Source: an uncultured Oscillospiraceae bacterium
GTDB lineage: Bacteria > Bacillota > Clostridia > Oscillospirales > Oscillospiraceae
Assembly (NCBI GenBank): GCA_944387145.1
Contig: CALXDU010000005.1
Span: 1-49,947, forward strand
Direction of reading: 5' to 3'
Length of the DNA: 49,947 bases
Shown here: piece by piece, positions 1 to 8,387 of the stretch
Numbering within the stretch: the stretch's first letter is position 1
How the letters are laid out: each line of letters starts with the position of its first letter
Notes under the pieces: model-generated
Told to the model about the DNA's origin: nothing
The model's database searches: none
The model's input: the letters and a program-made list of their open reading frames with translations, nothing else
Translations under genes and position numbers: made by a program

Positions 1-754
1 GGAAGCGGTTTCCGCTTTTGGTGACGGATCTGTGTACCTGGAAAAGTATGTGTCTCCTGCCCGCCATGTAGAATTGCAAATCCTGGCGGATGAACAGCAC
101 AATGTGGTCTGCTTGGGAGAGCGGGACTGCTCCTTGCAGCGGCGCAATCAGAAGCTGCTGGAGGAAACCCCATCTCCCGCAGTTACACCGCAGCAGCGCC
201 AAAAGATCATTTCCTTAGCCGTGGATGCGGTGAAGAAAATCGGATATGTGGGTGCCGGTACCCTGGAGTTTCTCCTGGACCGGGAGGGTAATTTCTGGTT
301 TATGGAAATGAATGTCCGTCTCCAGGTGGAGCACTGTGTTACGGAAATGCTTACCGGAATTGACTTGGTCAAGTGGCAGATTCGAATTGCCGCCGGAATT
401 CCATTGAATTTTACCCAGGAGGACATTCCCATGACCGGCTGCGCTATTGAGTGCCGGATTAACGCCGCCAGCTGCGGCCAGCTGGAAATGCTCCATGTCC
501 CCGGAGGTCCCTCCGTTCGCTTTGATACCTGTCTGGTGGAGGGTACACAAGTCTCTCCTTACTATGATTCTCTCCTGGGAAAATTGATTGTCTATGCCAA
601 AACCCGGGAAGAAACGCTTAGAAAACTCCGGGCAGCCCTGTGCGAGCTGGTAATCCGGGGAATTCCCACCAATATCGAAGAGCAGCTGGCATTTGTGGCA
701 GATGATCGATTTATCTCAGGAAATTACGATTTGACCTTTATGGGCAACAGGTGA
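1..754 (+). CDS. accC: Biotin carboxylase subunit of acetyl-CoA carboxylase, 3' part (partial at window edge)
   Basis: C-terminal part of biotin carboxylase, which carboxylates biotin on the carrier protein AccB with ATP and bicarbonate, the first half-reaction of malonyl-CoA formation. The frame is open from the window edge (codons in phase from base 2), so the 5' part lies outside; about 250 of roughly 450 residues are present. The ATP-grasp core shows the glycine-poor loop with QRRNQKLLEE, the metal/ATP-binding run EFL..GNFWFMEMN and the catalytic RLQVEH motif, followed by the biotin carboxylase C-terminal domain. It ends 4 bases before accD and is the first visible gene of an accC-accD-accA operon, the usual order at the end of Firmicutes fab clusters. 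Identification is secure; the true start is not visible. Confidence 0.95.
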   Translation, partial: EAVSAFGDGSVYLEKYVSPARHVELQILADEQHNVVCLGERDCSLQRRNQKLLEETPSPAVTPQQRQKIISLAVDAVKKIGYVGAGTLEFLLDREGNFWFMEMNVRLQVEHCVTEMLTGIDLVKWQIRIAAGIPLNFTQEDIPMTGCAIECRINAASCGQLEMLHVPGGPSVRFDTCLVEGTQVSPYYDSLLGKLIVYAKTREETLRKLRAALCELVIRGIPTNIEEQLAFVADDRFISGNYDLTFMGNR

Positions 755-758
755 GACT

Positions 759-1610
759 ATGGCATTTATCAATTTTTTGAAACCGAAAAATCAGTTGGAA
801 GAAGGGGGACGCTCCGCTGCGCCTGTACATCAGGATGATGGAGAACCGGAAAAGACCTGCCCCAACTGCCATAAGCCCATTGCGCTGAGCCGTCTGTGGG
901 CCGAAAATCTGGTCTGCCCCTGCGGCTATCACTTCCGGATGACAGCCCGGCAGCGGATTGCCACCATTGCAGACAAAGGCAGCTTTCAGGAGTTGTTCCG
1001 CCAGGTAAAAGGAGGAAATCCCCTTGCTTTTCCCGGTTATGACGGGAAGCTGGAGACAGCCAAAACCGCCAGTGGGGAAGAGGAAGCCGTTTTGTGCGGT
1101 ACCGCCTCCATTGGTGGAAACAAGTGCTGCTTGTTTGTAATGGAGCCGGGATTTATGATGGGTTCCATGGGAAGCGCAGTAGGGGAGCGAATCACCATGC
1201 TCTTTGAGTTCGCTGCCCGGCATCGTCTGCCGGTAGTTGGCTTTACCGTGTCCGGTGGTGCCAGAATGCAGGAAGGGCTGCTGTCTTTGATGCAGATGGC
1301 AAAAACCAGCGCTGCGGTTAAACGCCACAGTGACGCAAGCCTTCTGTATGTTGTGGTTTTGACAGACCCAACTACCGGCGGCGTCACAGCCAGCTTTGCC
1401 ATGGAGGCGGATATTATTCTGGCAGAACCCGGAGCAACGGTGGGCTTTGCCGGTGCCCGGGTGGTGGAACAAACTACCCGAAAGGCTCTGCCCAAAGAAT
1501 TTCAGAAGGCAGAGTTTGTACTGCGGCATGGCTTTGTCGATGCCATCGTACCCAGAAACCGGCAGAAGCAGTATCTGACAGAACTGCTCAGTATGCATCA
1601 GGGAGGTTAG
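759..1610 (+). CDS. accD: Acetyl-CoA carboxylase carboxyltransferase subunit beta
   Basis: Beta subunit of the carboxyltransferase that moves the carboxyl group from carboxybiotin to acetyl-CoA; it works as an alpha2beta2 complex with AccA in the cytosol. 283 residues, normal length. An N-terminal zinc ribbon has Cys34-x2-Cys37 and then Cys53-x-Cys55. The second pair is spaced CxC where the family normally has CxxC. The crotonase-fold domain follows (about 90-275) with the [16 protein letters not shown] stretch, which forms the oxyanion-hole/acyl-CoA pocket, and [10 protein letters not shown]. It begins 4 bases after accC and its stop precedes the GTG start of accA by 4 bases, so the three are surely cotranscribed and translationally linked. 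Function is certain; zinc binding by the altered second pair is the only doubt. Confidence 0.96.
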   Translation: MAFINFLKPKNQLEEGGRSAAPVHQDDGEPEKTCPNCHKPIALSRLWAENLVCPCGYHFRMTARQRIATIADKGSFQELFRQVKGGNPLAFPGYDGKLETAKTASGEEEAVLCGTASIGGNKCCLFVMEPGFMMGSMGSAVGERITMLFEFAARHRLPVVGFTVSGGARMQEGLLSLMQMAKTSAAVKRHSDASLLYVVVLTDPTTGGVTASFAMEADIILAEPGATVGFAGARVVEQTTRKALPKEFQKAEFVLRHGFVDAIVPRNRQKQYLTELLSMHQGG

Positions 1611-1614
1611 TCCA

Positions 1615-2403
1615 GTGAGTCAAGTACCCTATACCCGTGTAAAATTGGCCCGGGACAATGCAAGACCTACGGGTCTTGACTACATACAGCATATCTTCCA
1701 GGGATTTGTGGAATTTCACGGCGACCGGCGGTTCGGGGACGACCCGGCTATTGTGGGCGGAATTGCCCGGCTCAATGGGATGCCGGTTACGGTGATTGCC
1801 ATTGAAAAGGGCCACACTGCCAAGGAACGGTCTTTTCGCAACTTCGGCGCTCCCCATCCGGAAGGATACCGCAAAGCCCTGCGGCTGATGAAGCAGGCGG
1901 AAAAATTCGGCAGACCCATTATCTGCCTGGTGGACACCTCCGGCGCTTACTGCGGCATTGGTGCCGAGGAACGGGGCCAGGGGCAGGCCATTGCGGAAAA
2001 TCTGCTGGAAATGAGCACCCTCTGCGTTCCGATTATTTCCATAGTAATTGGAGAAGGCGGCAGCGGCGGAGCCTTGGCCCTGGCTCTGGCGGATCAGGTG
2101 TGGATGCTGGAAAATGCGGTGTATTCCGTCATTTCTCCGGAAGGGTGCGCCAGCATTTTGTGGAAGGATGCGGCAAAGGCGGAAGCCGCTGCTGCCAGCT
2201 TGAAGCTGACTGCGGAAGACGCAAAGAATTTGGGCGTGGTTGAGCGGGTAATCCCGGAACAGAATCTGGGAAAGACCATGTTTTATGACCACATCCGGGA
2301 ACTGCTGGCACAGGAAATGGAAATGCTGTCCCGGAATCCGGAACTGGTCAGCCAGCGCTATGACCGTTTCCGCCAGATTGGCTGTGACGGGGTTACAGGT
2401 TAA
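1615..2403 (+). CDS. accA: Acetyl-CoA carboxylase carboxyltransferase subunit alpha
   Basis: Alpha subunit of the carboxyltransferase half of acetyl-CoA carboxylase. 262 residues, the short form common in Clostridia (E. coli is about 319). The start is GTG at 1615; the ribosome binding site GGGAGG lies inside the last codons of accD at 1601-1606, a coupled arrangement. Visible signatures are [29 protein letters not shown] '[14 protein letters not shown]', [19 protein letters not shown] and [11 protein letters not shown], which build the carboxybiotin and CoA sites. It pairs with accD immediately upstream. A stand-alone AMP-forming synthetase follows 9 bases later on the same strand. No terminator is visible between them, so all four genes are probably one transcript. 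Confidence 0.96.
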   Translation: MSQVPYTRVKLARDNARPTGLDYIQHIFQGFVEFHGDRRFGDDPAIVGGIARLNGMPVTVIAIEKGHTAKERSFRNFGAPHPEGYRKALRLMKQAEKFGRPIICLVDTSGAYCGIGAEERGQGQAIAENLLEMSTLCVPIISIVIGEGGSGGALALALADQVWMLENAVYSVISPEGCASILWKDAAKAEAAAASLKLTAEDAKNLGVVERVIPEQNLGKTMFYDHIRELLAQEMEMLSRNPELVSQRYDRFRQIGCDGVTG

Positions 2404-2412
2404 GGAGCAAGT

Positions 2413-4050
2413 ATGAGTATCTATCAAAAGTTTTGCACAGAAGTACTGGATGAGCAGGGGAAGCTGATCAATCTATCTTTGCACTATCCGGATGATTTTA
2501 ACTTTGGCTATGATGTTGTCGATGCCATTGCCGAGGAAACACCGTCCAAACGGGCCATGGTTTGGTGCAATACGGAAAATGAAGAACACATCTTTACCTT
2601 TGACCAAATCCGCAGATACAGCAATCAGATGGCCAATGTGTTTGCCCAATCCGGAATCCAACGGGGTGACCGGGTGATGCTGGTGCTGAAACGGCACTAC
2701 AGCTACTGGTTTGCGGTGATTGCCCTGCACAAATTGGGAGCTACTGCCATTCCAGCTACCCACATGCTGACCACCAGTGATTTTGTCTACCGCATCCAAT
2801 CTGCCAAGGTCAAGGCCATTGTCTGTACGCCCCATAACGATGTTCCCCAGAAATTGCAAATCGCACTGAAGCAATGCGGAAGAGAAGAGTGCCTGTTGTG
2901 GACAGTTCAGGAGGATGTGGAAGGCTGCCGGAATCTGACCCGTGAAATGGCCCAGGTACCAGACACCTTCCAACGGATTTCCACAGTAGTTACGGACCCC
3001 ATGCTTCTATACTTCACCTCTGGAACCACCGGATATCCCAAAGGCGTAATTCATGATTTTTCCTATCCCCTTGCTCATATTGTCACCGCCAAGTACTGGC
3101 AGCAGGCCCAGGAGGATGGACTGCACTTTACTGTGGCGGAAACCGGTTGGGCCAAGGCTTCCTGGGGAAAGCTCTATGGTCAGTGGCTGGTGGGCAGCGC
3201 GGTGATGGTGTATGATTTTGACAACTTTGAGCCAAAGCAGTTGTGCGCGGTGATTAACCGCTACGGCGTGACTTCCTTCTGCGCCCCGCCGACGGTATAC
3301 CGCTATCTGGTGCGCAAGGGCATTCCGGATATGCCCACACTGCGCCATGCCTCCACCGCTGGAGAAATGCTGGCGCCGGAGGTCTTCCGCAAATTCCAGC
3401 AGCGCACAGGACTTGCCCTGTGTGAAGGCTACGGCCAGACGGAGACCACATTGCTGATGGCGAATTTCAAAGGGGCAACACCGGTGGAAGGCTCTATGGG
3501 AACCGTCTCTCCGCTTTATAACATTGAACTGCGGGATGCCGGCGGCAATCTGGTTCCCCAGGGAGAATTGGGAGAAGTGGTCATTATCCCTCCGGAAGGC
3601 GGCAAGCAGATTGGTATTTTCAGCGCCTATCTGGATAACGAAGCCCAGTACCGTCATGTGTGGCGGGGAGGAGTTTATCATACGGGGGATATGGCCTATC
3701 AGGATTCGGAGGGGAACTATTGGTTTCACGGCCGGTTTGATGATATCATCAAAACCGGCGGCTACCGGGTAGGCCCTTACGAGGTGGAAAATGTGCTGAT
3801 GGAACATCCCGACGTGGTAGAATGCAGCGTGGTAGGCGTGCCGGATACGCTTCGGGGTCAGGCAATCAAAGCCTTTGTGGTGCTGCCCCATAATAAAATG
3901 CCCTCTGCGCAGCTGGAGAAGGACATCAAGGATTTCTGCAACACCCGCCTGGCGGAATATAAATGGATTCGCCTGGTGGAATTTGTAAAGGAAATGCCCA
4001 AAACCATCAGCGGCAAAATCCGCAAAGCGGAGCTGAAGCAGGCAACGTAA
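2413..4050 (+). CDS. AMP-forming acyl-CoA synthetase (medium-chain/ACSM-like)
   Basis: Adenylate-forming ligase predicted to activate a carboxylic acid with ATP and then load it on CoA. 545 residues, full length for the family. The P-loop motif TSGTTGYPKG lies at about 202-211, followed by the large N-domain with GYGQTETT, the hinge region YHTGDMAYQD and the A10 motif KTISGKIRK at the end, whose Lys535 is the expected adenylation lysine. Composition resembles ACSM-type short/medium-chain synthetases more than classical acetyl-CoA synthetase; the substrate cannot be read from sequence. It follows accCDA in the same orientation with a 9-base gap, which suggests a role in supplying acyl-CoA primers or salvaging exogenous fatty acids for lipid synthesis (inference). 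A hairpin follows the stop codon. Confidence 0.85.
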   Translation: MSIYQKFCTEVLDEQGKLINLSLHYPDDFNFGYDVVDAIAEETPSKRAMVWCNTENEEHIFTFDQIRRYSNQMANVFAQSGIQRGDRVMLVLKRHYSYWFAVIALHKLGATAIPATHMLTTSDFVYRIQSAKVKAIVCTPHNDVPQKLQIALKQCGREECLLWTVQEDVEGCRNLTREMAQVPDTFQRISTVVTDPMLLYFTSGTTGYPKGVIHDFSYPLAHIVTAKYWQQAQEDGLHFTVAETGWAKASWGKLYGQWLVGSAVMVYDFDNFEPKQLCAVINRYGVTSFCAPPTVYRYLVRKGIPDMPTLRHASTAGEMLAPEVFRKFQQRTGLALCEGYGQTETTLLMANFKGATPVEGSMGTVSPLYNIELRDAGGNLVPQGELGEVVIIPPEGGKQIGIFSAYLDNEAQYRHVWRGGVYHTGDMAYQDSEGNYWFHGRFDDIIKTGGYRVGPYEVENVLMEHPDVVECSVVGVPDTLRGQAIKAFVVLPHNKMPSAQLEKDIKDFCNTRLAEYKWIRLVEFVKEMPKTISGKIRKAELKQAT

Positions 4051-4056
4051 AAAAGT

Positions 4057-4081
4057 CCCTATGCATTTTCCGTGCATAGGG
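4057..4081 (+). terminator. Hairpin after acyl-CoA synthetase, probable weak terminator
   Basis: A perfect 9-bp stem (CCCTATGCA/TGCATAGGG) with a 7-base loop lies 7 bases after the stop codon. It is preceded by an A run but not followed by a clear T run (CTTGCGCTGTTT), so termination on the plus strand may be partial. A fresh promoter follows at 4092. Confidence 0.55.
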
Positions 4082-4091
4082 CTTGCGCTGT

Positions 4092-4120
4092 TTGACCGGA
4101 GAAACAGGTTGTGCTATACT
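4092..4120 (+). promoter_or_regulatory. Sigma-A promoter of the PAS/winged-helix regulator
   Basis: TTGACC at 4092-4097, a 17-base spacer and TATACT at 4115-4120. The start codon chosen for the downstream gene (4161) is about 35 bases from the predicted transcription start, with GAGGAGG in between. Confidence 0.7.
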
Positions 4121-4160
4121 GTAAAAAAGGAAAGTTTGGTGCATGAGGAGGCGAGCAGAG

Positions 4161-6143
4161 ATGTTGGGCAATGCGGAACAGATACTTCGTCAGAGCGTGG
4201 CGGGGTTTCATCAATATGTACTTACGCAGCCGGTGCATCTGGAATATGTCAGCGATGGTTTTTGCGCTCTGATGGGATTGCCCCGGGAGCAGCTTCTGAA
4301 TGGGCAGAACGATTCCCTTTCTGCCTTGGTGCACCCGGCAGACCGGGAAGTGTATGGGCAATTTCTGAAAACCATGGGGAAGAAACCTGCGTCGGATACC
4401 CTGCAATTTCGGATTGTCAAACCGGAGGGGCAGATCTGTTATGTCCAGACAGCTATGACCTCCCAGCGCCTTCCGGATGGCACCATGATTGCAAATGCTA
4501 CTTTAACGGATATTACCCAGCTGAAACTGGAGACCCAGAACCTGCAATATCTCAATGACACCATGCCCTGCGGGTTCTTGAAGTATACCTGCCAGCGGCA
4601 TCCCCGCATCACCTACATGAATGACCAGATGCGAAAGATTCTGGGATTTCCCCGGTATTTTTCCCAGGTGTCTGCCCAGGAAGCCTATCAGGGCAGCATC
4701 TACTGGATGATTCCTCTGGAAGAGCGGCGAAAAATGGCCCGATACCTGAATCGGGTTTACACCAGCGACGCACCCATTGCCGGAGAAATTACGGTTATGC
4801 GCTATGACGGACGAAAGGCGCACCTGTTTGGCTGGGTGACCAAGTGTCTGAACGAACAGGGGGTGGAAGAGTTTCAAAGCGCCTGTATGGACATTACCGA
4901 CCGATACGAAGCCAAGAAACGCTCCCAAACCACCCAGTATTTGCAGGCGCTGACGGATGTGTACGATCTGATTTTGCAGTATGATTGCTCCAACAATACT
5001 GCCAAGTGTCTGTATGGACAAAAGTCCATGGTATTTCGCTGGCTGGAGAATATTTCCCTGCAAATGGAGGAAGTTCTGGATAAATGGATTGGCCAGGAGG
5101 TTTGTGAGGAAGATCGGCAGGCGGTACGGCAGTTTGTCCAAAGCTTCTGCAAAAATCGGCAGCAAGGAAGCGGCAATCAGCCTTGGCAGATAGACTATCA
5201 CGAAATCACACCGCAGGGCAGCATTCTTCCTTATAAAGGATTGTTCCTGAAAATTGATGATACCTTAAGCTGGTTCTGCTGCCGGCAGGTTCCCAGTCAG
5301 GCAGAAGAAGAGTCACTGCGCAGCGAGAACAGAATCCTGAAAGAAAATATGCAGGACTTGGTAATGCATTTTACCGACGGATTGGCGGCTTTTGAGCTGC
5401 GGGATGGCTTTGTAACGCCGCTGTACGTCAGCGACAATGTCTGTGAGTTTTTTGGCTTTTCCAAGGAAGAGTGGATGCCCATGATGCAGAAACGGACACC
5501 CATTCAGGAATTTGTGGCCCACAGCGACGCAGCCTATGAGGAATTCCTCTCTCTGCTGCAAAACGGCCAGGCAGAATTTACCTACTTCGATCTGAAAACA
5601 CAAAAAGAGCGGCGAATCAAAGCCGTCTGTTCTCAAAAGACGGACAGCCCCTCGGTACGCTATGTGATGCTGTACAACATGGAAGAGCCCTCCCGGCAGA
5701 TTGGAGAGAAAAGCCGGGAAACCAGTGTGTTTATTCGTACCTTTGGATATTTTGATGTTTTTGTAGGGGAAAAACCCATTGCCTTCCGGAACAAAAAGTC
5801 CAAGGAATTGCTGGCGCTTCTGGTGGACCGCCGGGGCGGATATGTGACGTCGGAAGAAGCCATAGCCTTTCTTTGGGAGGAAGAGCCAATCAACACGGTA
5901 ACCCTGGCCCGCTACCGGAAAGTGGCCCTTCGGCTAAAAAATATCCTGGAAGAATACGGTATTTCCCATATTGTGGAGTCTGTGGACGGAAAGCGCCGAT
6001 TGGTTACCGAGAAGGTGCAATGTGACCTGTATGACCATCTTTCCGGAAAAAGCCAGGGGTTTAAGGGCAGCTATTTAACCAATTACAGCTGGGGAGAAAC
6101 CACCCTGGCAGAGCTGTCCGGAGATTTGCTGGGAACATCCTGA
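4161..6143 (+). CDS. Multi-PAS sensor with C-terminal SARP/OmpR-like winged-helix DNA-binding domain
   Basis: 660 residues. ATG 4161 is preferred because GAGGAGG sits at 4145-4151, 9 bases upstream; an earlier in-frame ATG at 4143 would overlap that site. No signal peptide or membrane segment is seen, so it is cytosolic. Domains by eye: a PAS domain at about 20-118 (ending ATLTDITQ), a second at about 125-247 (ending ACMDITDRY), a degenerate PAS-like stretch at 250-375, a third clear PAS at 398-510, then a winged helix at about 523-625 of the kind found in SARP/BTAD activators (FGYFDVFV...KSKELLALLVDRRG...LW). No kinase, GGDEF or response-receiver domain is present, so it would be a one-component regulator that senses ligands through PAS domains and binds DNA itself. 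Ligand and target genes are unknown. It is monocistronic, between a promoter and a bidirectional terminator. Confidence 0.8.
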   Translation: MLGNAEQILRQSVAGFHQYVLTQPVHLEYVSDGFCALMGLPREQLLNGQNDSLSALVHPADREVYGQFLKTMGKKPASDTLQFRIVKPEGQICYVQTAMTSQRLPDGTMIANATLTDITQLKLETQNLQYLNDTMPCGFLKYTCQRHPRITYMNDQMRKILGFPRYFSQVSAQEAYQGSIYWMIPLEERRKMARYLNRVYTSDAPIAGEITVMRYDGRKAHLFGWVTKCLNEQGVEEFQSACMDITDRYEAKKRSQTTQYLQALTDVYDLILQYDCSNNTAKCLYGQKSMVFRWLENISLQMEEVLDKWIGQEVCEEDRQAVRQFVQSFCKNRQQGSGNQPWQIDYHEITPQGSILPYKGLFLKIDDTLSWFCCRQVPSQAEEESLRSENRILKENMQDLVMHFTDGLAAFELRDGFVTPLYVSDNVCEFFGFSKEEWMPMMQKRTPIQEFVAHSDAAYEEFLSLLQNGQAEFTYFDLKTQKERRIKAVCSQKTDSPSVRYVMLYNMEEPSRQIGEKSRETSVFIRTFGYFDVFVGEKPIAFRNKKSKELLALLVDRRGGYVTSEEAIAFLWEEEPINTVTLARYRKVALRLKNILEEYGISHIVESVDGKRRLVTEKVQCDLYDHLSGKSQGFKGSYLTNYSWGETTLAELSGDLLGTS

Positions 6144-6167
6144 TTTCCATCCAGCAGTAAAAGAAAA

Positions 6168-6198
6168 TGCGCTCAGGCAATTTTCGCCTGAGCGTATT
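6168..6198. terminator. Bidirectional intrinsic terminator
   Basis: A 9-bp stem CGCTCAGGC (6170-6178)/GCCTGAGCG (6186-6194) is flanked by AAGAAAAT on the left and TATTTT on the right. It sits between the convergent PAS regulator and the cytidylate-kinase-like gene and can serve both. Confidence 0.75.
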
Positions 6199-6223
6199 TT
6201 GATATGGATAATGCAGCAAAAAG

Positions 6224-6802
6224 TCAATACAAGCTTTTGATAATCTGCACACACTTGTCAATGCCAAGACTGCCGCTGTTGAGGGTAATGTCGTAATTTT
6301 GCGCATGTCCCCACTTCATGTCTGTATAGAAGCGGTGATAGGCGGCCCTCCGCTTATCCTTGTCTTTCAGGCGCTGCTGAGGAGACTGCTGGGACTCGCC
6401 GTAAACTTTGACGATTCGCTCCGCACGAAAATCCATGTCTGCATGGATGAATACCCGCAGACAGTCTGCCTTGTCCCGCAAAATGTAGTCGGCGCACCTT
6501 CCCACAATGACACAGGGTCCTTTTTCTGCCAGCTGCGTTATGATCCGGAACTGAATATTCCACAGGTAATCGGCATTGTTTGGCCCCGAGGGATGATGAG
6601 AAAACGCAGAGGACAAAAAGCCGCCGGGGGCATATTCGCCTGCTTCCTGGATGTAGCGTTCATCGAATCCGCTTTCTTTTGCAATTTTTTCCAACAACTC
6701 ACTGTCATAACAGGGTATTCCCAGCTCTTGCGCCACCATTTTACCAATGGTCCGTCCTCCACTGCCGAATTCCCGACTGATGGTAATGATTCGATTTTTC
6801 AT
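6224..6802 (-). CDS. Cytidylate kinase-like family protein
   Basis: 192-residue P-loop kinase of the cytidylate-kinase-like family common in Clostridia. The opening ISREFGSGGRTIGKMVAQEL carries the nucleotide-binding loop (GSGGRT), and IVGRCADYIL plus VFIHAD with the downstream RIVKVYG and KDKDKRRAAYHRFYTD segments match a small nucleoside-monophosphate-kinase fold with a lid. True CMP kinase activity is not assured, because this subgroup is separate from Cmk and its substrate is not established. The ribosome binding site AGGAGGT lies 9 bases before ATG. It is the last gene of a minus-strand group marR - MATE - kinase; 26 bases separate it from the MATE gene, so it is probably under the same MarR control. 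Confidence 0.8.
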   Translation of the reverse strand: MKNRIITISREFGSGGRTIGKMVAQELGIPCYDSELLEKIAKESGFDERYIQEAGEYAPGGFLSSAFSHHPSGPNNADYLWNIQFRIITQLAEKGPCVIVGRCADYILRDKADCLRVFIHADMDFRAERIVKVYGESQQSPQQRLKDKDKRRAAYHRFYTDMKWGHAQNYDITLNSGSLGIDKCVQIIKSLY

Positions 6803-6828
6803 ATTCTGTGACCTCCTTATAACGGATG

Positions 6829-7668
6829 TTAGGATCTTTCATTCTGAGTTTCCAAGGCATGCTGCCGCTTCAGATGGGTCCGCTCCTGAATGATGAAAAA
6901 CAGGGAAAGTACAAAGGCAAGACCGTCCGCAACCGGACCGGTCCAAAGAACGCCGGTTACACCCAAGAATTTGGGAAGAATCAGCGCCGTGGGAATAAAG
7001 AAGATGATTTGCCGGGCCAGGGAAAGAATGGCGGACTTGACGGGCTTTCCCACTGCCTGCAGATACACAGCCGCAATGGTCTGAAATCCGGTCAACGGGC
7101 ACAGCATCAGGAAAATCCGGAAGGCCATGGTGGCAAAGGTATTGTACAAGTCGTCCTCTGCACCAAACAGGGAAATAACGCTCATGGGTGCAAACTGGAA
7201 GATGAAAAAAGCTGCGATGGATACCACTTCAGAGGCAATCAAGGAAATTTCCAGCGCTTTGCGCACACGTTTGTAGTTTCTTGCGCCGTAATTAAAACCA
7301 ATAATCGGCTGGGTACCGGTGGCAATACCCAGCAAAATGCTGACCACGGTTACCAACGTGACAGCATTTCCCACACCCTTTTCCGCTGCGGAAATCTGCC
7401 GCTCGCCCAGTTTCAGGCTCAGGTATGCGGCACCGCCATTGCCAATCATCATGGCCAGAGCCAGGGCGATGATGGTAATGGGAAATACCACGTTGGTGGC
7501 ACCGTTACCCAGATAACCGACGCCCCAGCCGATGAAGATCTGGTCTACAATATTGTACAGTGAGTTTACCAGCAGAGCGATTACACTGGGAATCGCAAAC
7601 CGGAGGATTAACCGTCCCACCGGTTCCGTTGCAAAAGGGCTCTGCTTTTCGGGTATTGCGTTTTCCAT
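6829..7668 (-). pseudogene. MATE-family efflux transporter with large in-frame internal deletion
   Basis: The N-terminus (FAIPSVIALLVNSLYNIVDQIFIG, residues 24-47) and C-terminal half (TGTQPIIGFNYGARNYKRV from about 118, then QTIAAVYLQAVGKP and ARQIIFFIPTALILP) are typical of a MATE Na+/H+-drug antiporter. The protein is only 279 residues against about 450. Transmembrane helix 3 runs straight into the helix-7/8 region at residues 111-115 (near base 7330), so about 170 residues from both lobes are missing while the frame stays open. A working 12-helix antiporter is therefore unlikely; the call as a pseudogene is inference, because start, ribosome binding site (AGGAGGAATTGAA-ATG) and stop are all intact. 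A perfect MarR-type palindrome lies just upstream. A functional small variant or an assembly artefact are alternatives. Confidence 0.7.
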
Positions 7669-7685
7669 TTCAATTCCTCCTGAAT

Positions 7686-7703
7686 TAAGTAACTAGTTAC
7701 TTA
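7686..7703. promoter_or_regulatory. Perfect palindromic operator upstream of the MATE gene (probable MarR site)
   Basis: TAAGTAACTAGTTACTTA reads identically on both strands over 18 bases and lies 18 bases before the MATE start codon. A close copy overlaps the promoter of the neighbouring marR gene, so it is most likely the site of that regulator. TATATA next to it on the minus strand could be the -10. Confidence 0.75.
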
Positions 7704-7720
7704 TATACCGGAAAAGGAAG

Positions 7721-7755
7721 GCAGTACAGACAACGGCAATGCTGTCATACTGCCT
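7721..7755 (-). terminator. Imperfect hairpin after marR
   Basis: GGCAGTA and GACA segments pair with TGTC and TACTGCC across a loop, downstream of the marR stop. On the minus strand it is followed by TTCCTTTTCC. It may terminate or attenuate marR transcription before the MATE gene. Confidence 0.4.
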
Positions 7756-7767
7756 CCAGCAGGGGAT

Positions 7768-8208
7768 TTATTCTTTGTCGATGTGCCGAATGATCCGGTC
7801 TGCCAGATCAATCAGGGTTTGCTGCTGCTCATCGGTCAAATCCCGGCATAACTCCGCAAAAACTTCTGCGTCCTGAGCAAGGATCAGCTTGTAGATTTCC
7901 GCAGCCTGCTCCGTACAGGTGATGCTTTTGTACCGCCGGTCCTGGGAACTGGGAACGCAGCGAATAAAGCCTTTGCGCTCCAGGTGCTGCAGATGCTTGG
8001 CCATGGCAGGATGGGTTATGTGTTCAATTTGCTCTAAATCATTCTGATGAATTTCTACCTCTCCCGATGCCTGCAGACGGCTGATAGAGCCGAGAATGCG
8101 AAGCTGAACCGCAGTCAGTCCCATGGCGGCAGCTTTTTCATCCAGTCGTTTGCGGAAAGCCCGGTTGATAATGGCAATTTTCAGACCAAAAGGAGCAGCA
8201 ATGGACAT
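7768..8208 (-). CDS. MarR-family transcriptional regulator
   Basis: 146-residue winged-helix regulator. The start is ATG 8208 (protein begins MSIAAPFGLK) with GGGGTGA upstream; the longer open frame to 8385 crosses the promoter and is not coding. MarR features: an N-terminal dimerisation helix, GLTAVQLRILGSI, the recognition helix region HITHPAMAKHLQHLERKGFI and the wing PSSQDRRYKSITCT with its conserved DxR, then a C-terminal helix LTDEQQQTLIDLADRI. It sits directly upstream of a MATE-type transporter on the same strand. Matching palindromes overlap its own promoter and precede the transporter, so it very probably represses itself and the transporter/kinase genes. The inducer is unknown. With the MATE gene internally deleted the circuit may be vestigial. 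Confidence 0.9.
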   Translation of the reverse strand: MSIAAPFGLKIAIINRAFRKRLDEKAAAMGLTAVQLRILGSISRLQASGEVEIHQNDLEQIEHITHPAMAKHLQHLERKGFIRCVPSSQDRRYKSITCTEQAAEIYKLILAQDAEVFAELCRDLTDEQQQTLIDLADRIIRHIDKE

Positions 8209-8226
8209 TTCATCACCCCAATAAAA

Positions 8227-8270
8227 TAAGTAACTAATTACATAATATCCGGTTTTCCAATCTTTGTCAA
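8227..8270 (-). promoter_or_regulatory. marR promoter with overlapping operator
   Basis: On the minus strand TTGACA (complement of 8265-8270), a 17-base spacer and TATTAT (8242-8247) form a near-consensus sigma-A promoter. TAAGTAACTAATTACATA at 8227-8244 is an imperfect copy of the palindrome in front of the MATE gene and overlaps the -10 and the start point, the classic position for autorepression. Confidence 0.75.
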
Positions 8271-8338
8271 GGGCAATCTCTTGCGGACGGCTTCTGGGGA
8301 GGGAGAGAACCTTCCCAATTTCCAAACAGACAAAGAAA

Positions 8339-8370
8339 CACCCGGCAGTTTCTGAGATAACTGCCGGGTG
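8339..8370 (-). terminator. Terminator of the lysine ABC transporter operon
   Basis: A 12-bp stem CACCCGGCAGTT/AACTGCCGGGTG with an 8-base loop; on the minus strand it is followed by TTTCTTTG. It lies 18 bases past the stop of the ATPase gene. Confidence 0.75.
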
Positions 8371-8387
8371 AAAAAATGAAAACAAAT

